Of a stretch of 22,948 bases of DNA, positions 18,350 through 22,948 are shown one piece after another. The notes under the pieces are model-generated. The model did not search any database and was not told the DNA's origin. It worked only from the letters and a program-made list of their open reading frames with translations. The DNA is from a virus: IMG/VR virus record IMGVR_UViG_3300042545_001229, positions 1 to 22,948 of that record. One strand, 5' to 3'. Made by a program: the position numbers and the translations under genes. Positions within the stretch are counted from its first letter, which is position 1. Each line of letters begins with the position of its first letter.

Positions 18350-19357
18350 ATGGCACTATTAGTTCCAAATATTGGAGAACTTGAGTCACTCAGATATCTG
18401 GTTGCACAAAACAACCACACAGCCAGTCTTGCTGACCAGTCTCCCAGAAATTTAATTTTAAAACTTTTTACCAGCAACACGACTCCTGCAGAGTCTGATG
18501 TGCCTTCAGATGTTAGATATTATGAACCATATGGAATTGGTAATACAAATGCTTATGGATATGCACCATCTACTGGTTATCCATATTGTGTAAACAATAG
18601 AGCAGATCAAGTTTACACTTCACAGACTGGCATTCTATTAAATGGTTCTCGTTGGAGAATTAATCAAGTTGGTTCTGGTACAACTGCAACATATCCAGAA
18701 CAGACATTTACCTTCACTGGAGAAGCTGGAGATGTCTATGGTTATTATGTAACTCGTGCAAATAATATGCCTGTTGCTGTGCAAGGTGTTGTACACTATG
18801 CTTCTGTTGGTATCGGAACAACCGTATCTAAGGGAGATAATACCGATCCAGTTATTGGAGTTATTGGAAATCAATATATTACAATTGATCCAGATCAGAG
18901 TGTTGATGACCTAACTTTAGGAATGATTGTTGGTGGTAATGCTGGCATTCAGACAGGAACTCAGGTTATTGGTGTTGATAGAGCATTAAAAGTTGTATAT
19001 CTAGATAAATCTCTTATCGATAACATCCAAGTTGCTACAGATCCAAGCGTTACATTTAGTTATGGTAAGATTGTAGCTAATGGACACCAATTAGTAGCAG
19101 GAGATATTCTTTATGTTGCTGCTGGTACTGGAAATACAACAGTACAATCAAATACGTATACCGTATTCTCTGTCCCAAATGCAAATGAGTTCTATACAAC
19201 TCCTGCATTGACTCCGGTTTCAAATTCTACTGTTGGATTAAATACAGCAACTCTTTATAGTTCTATAATGTACGCTGAAAGATTTACGAATGGTCCTTAC
19301 ACGATTCAAAATAATGGAGACCAGATTAAAATTACATTAAATGTTGCTCTTGATTGA
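18350..19357 (+). CDS. Conserved virion structural protein (cyanophage type)
   Basis: 335 residues, MALLVPNIGELESLRYLVAQ at the N-terminus, with a helix-like start and then beta-rich sequence. The ending (YAERFTNGPYTIQNNGDQIKITLNVALD) resembles the C-terminus of conserved cyanophage structural proteins as I remember them. The central part (residues about 150-260) has GIGTTVSKG and a VIGNQYITIDP...LTLGMIVGGNAGIQTGTQVIGVD segment, typical of repetitive fibre or adhesin-like beta structure. Codons are somewhat richer in G and C than in the giant genes, and the gene has an exact late promoter, a strong Shine-Dalgarno sequence and a terminator 30 bases after its stop. That is the signature of a separately and highly expressed virion component. 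Possibly a fibre or head/tail decoration protein; role not proven. Confidence 0.8.
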   Translation: MALLVPNIGELESLRYLVAQNNHTASLADQSPRNLILKLFTSNTTPAESDVPSDVRYYEPYGIGNTNAYGYAPSTGYPYCVNNRADQVYTSQTGILLNGSRWRINQVGSGTTATYPEQTFTFTGEAGDVYGYYVTRANNMPVAVQGVVHYASVGIGTTVSKGDNTDPVIGVIGNQYITIDPDQSVDDLTLGMIVGGNAGIQTGTQVIGVDRALKVVYLDKSLIDNIQVATDPSVTFSYGKIVANGHQLVAGDILYVAAGTGNTTVQSNTYTVFSVPNANEFYTTPALTPVSNSTVGLNTATLYSSIMYAERFTNGPYTIQNNGDQIKITLNVALD

Positions 19358-19360
19358 TAT

Positions 19361-19367
19361 CTAAATA
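19361..19367 (+). promoter_or_regulatory. Possible late promoter (CTAAATA) just upstream of a terminator
   Basis: CTAAATA begins four bases after the stop of the previous gene, followed by AATATA. It is 80 bases before ATG 19448 and, oddly, upstream of the intrinsic terminator at 19387-19419, so a transcript starting here would meet the hairpin within about 30 bases. It may be a chance match or an attenuated promoter. Confidence 0.35.
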
Positions 19368-19386
19368 AATATATTATTCGTTTTTG

Positions 19387-19419
19387 GGGGATTGTTATAA
19401 AAACAATCCCCATTTTTTT
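19387..19419 (+). terminator. Rho-independent terminator
   Basis: A perfect 10-bp stem, GGGGATTGTT (19387-19396) with AACAATCCCC (19402-19411), closes a 5-base loop ATAAA and is followed by CA-free sequence A then seven T residues (19413-19419). On the other strand the stem is not followed by a T-run, so it works on the + strand only. It closes the transcript of the 335-residue structural gene and separates the baseplate block from the repeat-protein genes. Confidence 0.93.
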
Positions 19420-19447
19420 GTTTACTCATTGGGGATTAGGGTTACGG

Positions 19448-19825
19448 ATGAATATCTACGAGTATAACTCATCATCCATAAATGAATACTTGGAAGAAGA
19501 TTTTGGAAGTATTACTTCTTTTCCAAGTGAAGTGTTTGACTGCCAAAAATTGAGTAGTAATTGTGAGGTAGTTGATAATTATGGAAATATTACATGCAAT
19601 GAAACTTTAATTCCTTTTGGAAGTATTAGAATAGAACCATCTAAAGAAAAAGAGACTTATAAAATAATTTCTTCCGAAGCTAGAAAATTTGAAGATATTA
19701 ATAAAAAATCTATTCTATTACATGGAATTGTATTCAGATGGATTGGATTTAATGTTATATTTGAATCTAATAGTTCATTAATAAGACAAGTTATTCCCGA
19801 TGTATCTGGAGGTGGAGTAAAATGA
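19448..19825 (+). CDS. Small protein sharing a module with the following repeat protein
   Basis: 125 residues from ATG 19448, with AGGG six bases upstream (19438-19441). An upstream in-frame TTG (19418) lies in the terminator T-run and is unlikely to be used. The N-terminus EYNSSSINEYLEEDFGSIT matches the form of SYNESSVLLYTTEDYDTL near the N-terminus of the next gene, and IPFGSIRIEPSKEKETYKI resembles its VPYGSLSISGSAVE units. It therefore looks like a single-copy relative of the neighbouring repeats. Later it is more hydrophobic (ILLHGIVFRWIGFNVIFESN). Three Cys occur in residues about 30-50. Its stop overlaps the next start (ATGA, 19822-19825), so the two are probably translationally coupled and may act in the same fibre. 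Function unknown. Confidence 0.75.
   Translation: MNIYEYNSSSINEYLEEDFGSITSFPSEVFDCQKLSSNCEVVDNYGNITCNETLIPFGSIRIEPSKEKETYKIISSEARKFEDINKKSILLHGIVFRWIGFNVIFESNSSLIRQVIPDVSGGGVK
19808..19817 (+). promoter_or_regulatory. Strong Shine-Dalgarno sequence for the repeat protein
   Basis: GGAGGTGGAG, inside the end of the previous gene, places GGAGG nine bases before ATG 19822. Together with the ATGA overlap it fixes the start of the large repeat protein. Confidence 0.75.
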
Positions 19826-22800
19826 CTGACTTCAGTTATCAGGGAATACCACAAAATATTCAATTACAACAAACTTGTTTAGAAGAAATATCTATATCAT
19901 ATAATGAATCTTCCGTACTTCTCTACACTACGGAAGATTATGATACACTACAGGGAATATTACAACCGAATGGTTTTAGTAATAATACAATAAATTTTAG
20001 TCAAACAACGCATACTTTTGACGAAATAAATGATGTATATGATTTGTCGGATGACTATGGACTCATAAGTGTACCGGCTTCAATTAGTGTTGACAATGGT
20101 TCTGTACTAACTTCTACCAGTCTGTATCCTTTTGGTGGATTAACATTTGGTGGATCAGCAAATACTGAATATGTTGATAAGATTTTTTACGGATCTGCAA
20201 AATATAACTTTGTTCACCATCCAAATGATATTGGTGGAACTTTATTTGGATTCGGTGAAAAATTAGAAAGTAAAACTTACGATTATAACGAATCTTCTGT
20301 ACTTCTCTACACAACAGAAGATCTCGGTGATCTAAATGTCACATCTGATTCACCGGACGACTACGGACTTGTAAGTGTACCGGCTTCATTTAGTTTTGAT
20401 CAGGGCTCTATACTAACTTCTACTAGTCTTTATCCTTTCGGTGGATTAACATTTAGTGGATCAGCTATAACTCAAGTAAATTATAGACTATACCTCTCTG
20501 GAACATCTGTAGAAAAAGTAACGTATAGTCCAGAAGGAACTGGAACTCTATTTGGATTTGGACAAGTACTAGAGAGTAGAAGCTACAGATACAATGAACC
20601 ATTAGTTCCATATGGTTCATTAAGTATTTCTGGATCTGCTGTAGAATCATTTACTTTAGATCAACCGGAATCAACTCAACTGTTTGAAATTTATGGTAAA
20701 GCAGTACTCAATGTAACCCCAAGATTCTATGGAAGGGGATCATTTGTTGCTTCTGGACAAGCTATAGAGAAAGATTCGGATACTTATGTAGCTTCAGGAT
20801 CACTCTTCAGCTTTGGAGAGAAAGTTGAGAGTATCACCTACAGATATAGTGAAGATTCGATTGAAGATTCCATAAACGATTATGGATCTATTTTAGATAC
20901 TAATCTTACAGTATTTGAAGATTCTGGATTTATTACTGACAACCCAGGACCAATATTAGATTATGGATTGATTTCCTTAGATATCATACAACCACTAGTT
21001 CCATATGGTTCATTAAGTATTTCTGGATCTTCTGTAGAAAGATTTACTTCAGACTATCTAGAATCAACTCAACTGTTTGAAATTTCTGGATCTGCTTCTG
21101 ATATTAAACTTGCATTCTCTTCTGACACTACTCAGATCTTCCAGATATATGGACAAGCTATAGAGAAAGATTCGGATACCTATATTGGCCAAGGTTCTCT
21201 ATTCACCTTTGGCGAGAAAGTAGAGAGTAGGACCTATAGATACAGCGAAGACTCCGTAGACGATCCCACAGACGACTATGGATCTGTTGTAGACGATGAT
21301 CTTACTGGACTCCAGGATTATGAATTTATCATTAATGATCCAACATCTACAATTGATCATGGTTCCATTATTGAAAGTATCCTTAGTAATCAGTACCCAT
21401 ATGGTTCATTAAGTATTTCTGGATCTGCTGTAGAAAGATCTACTTCAGACTATTCGGGATCAACTCAACTGTTTGAAATTTCTGGATCTGCTTCTGACAC
21501 TAGAACATATTATACAGAGAATACCCAACTCTTCCAGATATATGGACAAGCTATAGAGAAAGATTCAGATACTTATGTAACTTCTGGATCACTCTTTAGC
21601 TTTGGGGAGAAAGTAGAGAGTAGAAGCTACAGATACAGCGAACCATTAGTTCCATATGGTTCATTAAGTATTTCTGGATCTGCTGTAGAGAAATTTACTT
21701 CAAATTATCTGAAGTCAGTTCAACTATTTCAAATTTCTGGATCTGCTTCTGATATTAAACTTACATTCTCTTCTGACACTACTCAGATCTTCCAGATATA
21801 TGGACAAGCTATAACGAAGGATGTAGATTCTTATGTTGCTACTGGATCACTCTTTGGGTTCTCTTCTGGACTAGAAAGTTTTGTACAGAGATATGGTGGT
21901 TTTGGATCAATTAATATCTCTGGTTCCAAGTTTGAAAGTTTCACCAGAACTACTTATATTGGATCTGGTATAATTTCTCTTAGTGGAGATTCTAGAAATT
22001 ACTCCCCAGTTTATCCAATAAATTCTGGAGATCCTAATGCTGGAAAGGGAATTATCCAGATTGTTGATGCAGGATCAATTTACAGGGCAACTCTACCATA
22101 CAAAGCTAAGGGATCTATATTTGTATCTGGTTTTGGTAATGAAAGCTTTATAAGAACGAATTATACAGGTTCCGGATTAATAACCTTCTCCGGAAGATCT
22201 TTTAATAGAGAAATTGCAGTATATGCAAATATTGGATCTGGATTTATTCAGATTTCCACTCAAACTCAACCAATAATTGAAAAGAACACCGAATCATATT
22301 CGGGCTCTGGAACAATTACTTTATCAGATCAAAGAGTTAATAGGAGAGCCTTTAGTTATTCTGGTAATGGTTCAGTCAAACTAACTTCAAGTGCTCAAGA
22401 ATCACTTTCCTCTCAAACTCCAGAACAAACAATTCTCTTTAATACATCTGGAACTGCAAGAGAAAGATTTATTGCACAAACACCTGAAACAGAGGTACTT
22501 TATGAATTTAGTGGAAATTCTGTTCTAAGAAAGGGATTTGCTTATGCTGGATTTGGTCAAATACTCTTTGCAGAATCCTCCTCAGTTGTTACATTTACAT
22601 CCAGTATTTCTGGCCAAGGAACAATCAGATTCAAAACTCATCTGGTTGATAATACTTATGATACTTGTGATTCCGAAGATATTACTTGTGATTATGAAAA
22701 TAGTGCTTCTATAAGATTTGTAGCTAATCCACCAGAATCTACACAACTATTCAATGTCTTTGGATTTGCAAACACCAATCAAATACACACTAATGAGTAT

Positions 22801-22948
22801 ATTGGTCTCGGTAATATTCAAATTTCGGAATCTATTGGAAGAATACGAAAAATCAACTCCTATGTTGGTGTAGGAACTATATTCGAATTATCTGCAAGTC
22901 AAGTATATGATGTCGATTCGTATGTAGGGAAGGGAACTTTATTTGCAC
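19822..22948 (+). CDS. Large repetitive fibre-like structural protein, 3'-truncated
   Basis: Starts at ATG 19822 (ATGA overlap, strong Shine-Dalgarno) and stays open for 1042 codons to the window edge; I read every codon and found no stop. The whole protein is built of short beta repeats of roughly 20-40 residues, such as YxGSGxIxISGxAxE and GSLFxFGEKVESRxYRYSE. Residues about 27-215 hold two copies of SYNESSVLLYTTED plus DDYGLxSVPASxS...LTSTSLYPFGGLTF. Residues about 260-680 hold four near-identical VPYGSLSISGSAVE blocks alternating with IYGQAIEKDSDTY units. After about residue 690 the repeats diverge. There are no Cys except a few (first residues, and TCDSEDITCDYE near 22660-22695). No enzyme motif, signal peptide or membrane segment is seen. 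This is the look of a fibre shaft or other long surface protein; host-contact role inferred. Confidence 0.85.
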   Translation, partial: MTDFSYQGIPQNIQLQQTCLEEISISYNESSVLLYTTEDYDTLQGILQPNGFSNNTINFSQTTHTFDEINDVYDLSDDYGLISVPASISVDNGSVLTSTSLYPFGGLTFGGSANTEYVDKIFYGSAKYNFVHHPNDIGGTLFGFGEKLESKTYDYNESSVLLYTTEDLGDLNVTSDSPDDYGLVSVPASFSFDQGSILTSTSLYPFGGLTFSGSAITQVNYRLYLSGTSVEKVTYSPEGTGTLFGFGQVLESRSYRYNEPLVPYGSLSISGSAVESFTLDQPESTQLFEIYGKAVLNVTPRFYGRGSFVASGQAIEKDSDTYVASGSLFSFGEKVESITYRYSEDSIEDSINDYGSILDTNLTVFEDSGFITDNPGPILDYGLISLDIIQPLVPYGSLSISGSSVERFTSDYLESTQLFEISGSASDIKLAFSSDTTQIFQIYGQAIEKDSDTYIGQGSLFTFGEKVESRTYRYSEDSVDDPTDDYGSVVDDDLTGLQDYEFIINDPTSTIDHGSIIESILSNQYPYGSLSISGSAVERSTSDYSGSTQLFEISGSASDTRTYYTENTQLFQIYGQAIEKDSDTYVTSGSLFSFGEKVESRSYRYSEPLVPYGSLSISGSAVEKFTSNYLKSVQLFQISGSASDIKLTFSSDTTQIFQIYGQAITKDVDSYVATGSLFGFSSGLESFVQRYGGFGSINISGSKFESFTRTTYIGSGIISLSGDSRNYSPVYPINSGDPNAGKGIIQIVDAGSIYRATLPYKAKGSIFVSGFGNESFIRTNYTGSGLITFSGRSFNREIAVYANIGSGFIQISTQTQPIIEKNTESYSGSGTITLSDQRVNRRAFSYSGNGSVKLTSSAQESLSSQTPEQTILFNTSGTARERFIAQTPETEVLYEFSGNSVLRKGFAYAGFGQILFAESSSVVTFTSSISGQGTIRFKTHLVDNTYDTCDSEDITCDYENSASIRFVANPPESTQLFNVFGFANTNQIHTNEYIGLGNIQISESIGRIRKINSYVGVGTIFELSASQVYDVDSYVGKGTLFA
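19900..20466 (+). repeat. Two-copy module at the N-terminal part of the repeat protein
   Basis: The segment beginning TATAATGAATCTTCCGTACT (19900) recurs at 20284, and the DDYGLxSVPAS...FGGLTF segment at 20050-20160 recurs at 20356-20466. Spacings are 384 and 306 bases, both multiples of three, so the middle differs by 78 bases. Many differences are synonymous (TCC/TCT, TAT/TAC, AAT/AAC), so the protein module is held by selection. Confidence 0.8.
20608..21833 (+). repeat. In-frame near-identical direct repeats encoding fibre blocks
   Basis: CCATATGGTTCATTAAGTAT begins at 20608, 21001, 21397 and 21652, spaced 393, 396 and 255 bases (131, 132 and 85 codons). Each copy leads into TTTCTGGATCT and GTAGA, and then a TTTGAAATTTCTGGATCTGC (or similar) segment. 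A second repeat, GGACAAGCTATAGAGAAAGA, occurs near 20755, 21157 and 21544, with a variant near 21808. The segments starting at 21001 and 21652 stay close for about 180 bases. High DNA identity in frame suggests recent duplication or recombination. Confidence 0.88.

Noticed and set aside
19418-19447. TTG 19418 as the start of the 125-residue gene
   Set aside because: It lies in the terminator T-run, with no ribosome binding site; ATG 19448 has AGGG at a suitable distance and gives the module-matching N-terminus.
20114-20650. Two reverse-strand frames opposite the repeat gene
   Set aside because: They are opposite the long + strand frame, which has a strong start signal and consistent repeats; the reverse products have no sensible pattern.
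20608-21833. CRISPR array or non-coding tandem repeat
   Set aside because: Repeats are spaced by whole codons (393, 396, 255 bases), are unequal, and are translated in one open frame; there are no uniform spacers.
1-22948. tRNA genes, integrase/transposase, attachment sites or host metabolic genes
   Set aside because: I looked for cloverleaf-like GTTCGA-type signals and enzyme motifs and saw none; the window is almost entirely structural coding sequence.

Overview
The window is a strongly AT-rich, densely packed, one-direction block of virion structural genes from a contractile-tailed (T4-like) phage. All real genes are on the + strand and the longest non-coding stretch is about 90 bases. 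The best anchor is a baseplate wedge gp8 homologue (7939-9534), which keeps the T4 gp8 landmark GDGYxWxYL and its C-terminal end. It is flanked by two giant structural proteins and followed by small beta-rich virion proteins. This arrangement, the DUF4815-type N-terminus of the 2494-residue protein, the T4-type late promoter octamers and the many GIGTT/GVGTS-like strings suggest a marine T4-like myovirus, most likely a cyanophage of Prochlorococcus or Synechococcus. A pelagimyophage cannot be excluded, because no host-diagnostic gene (for example psbA) lies in the window.

Layout. (1) 1-7905: a giant baseplate-associated protein whose true start lies upstream of the window. It contains GGxGY repeats, three NGVxQ-type beta modules, a Cys-containing segment and a beta-propeller-like segment. 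(2) 7939-9534: gp8. (3) 9540-17024: a giant DUF4815-type protein in the position of T4 gp9/gp10. (4) 17030-18305: three tightly packed small genes, namely a short coiled-coil protein, a 110-residue Ig-like/BppU-N-like protein and a 225-residue tail-fibre-like protein. (5) 18350-19357: a 335-residue virion structural protein with its own late promoter and a strong ribosome binding site. (6) 19387-19419: a clear intrinsic terminator. (7) 19448 to the right edge: a 125-residue protein overlapping (ATGA) the start of a very large repeat protein, open for at least 1042 codons and running off the window. It looks like a fibre shaft or other elongated surface protein.

How they work together. Genes 1-3 probably build the baseplate wedge and its outer rim, and the later genes decorate the baseplate or form fibres that touch the host. 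TATAAATA/CTAAATA-type late promoter motifs sit 19-41 bases ahead of three genes, two of them overlapping the stop codon of the previous gene. The whole block is probably transcribed late in infection. The least conventional parts are the 3' repeat gene, the repeat modules shared between neighbouring genes, and the propeller-like segment inside the first giant protein.
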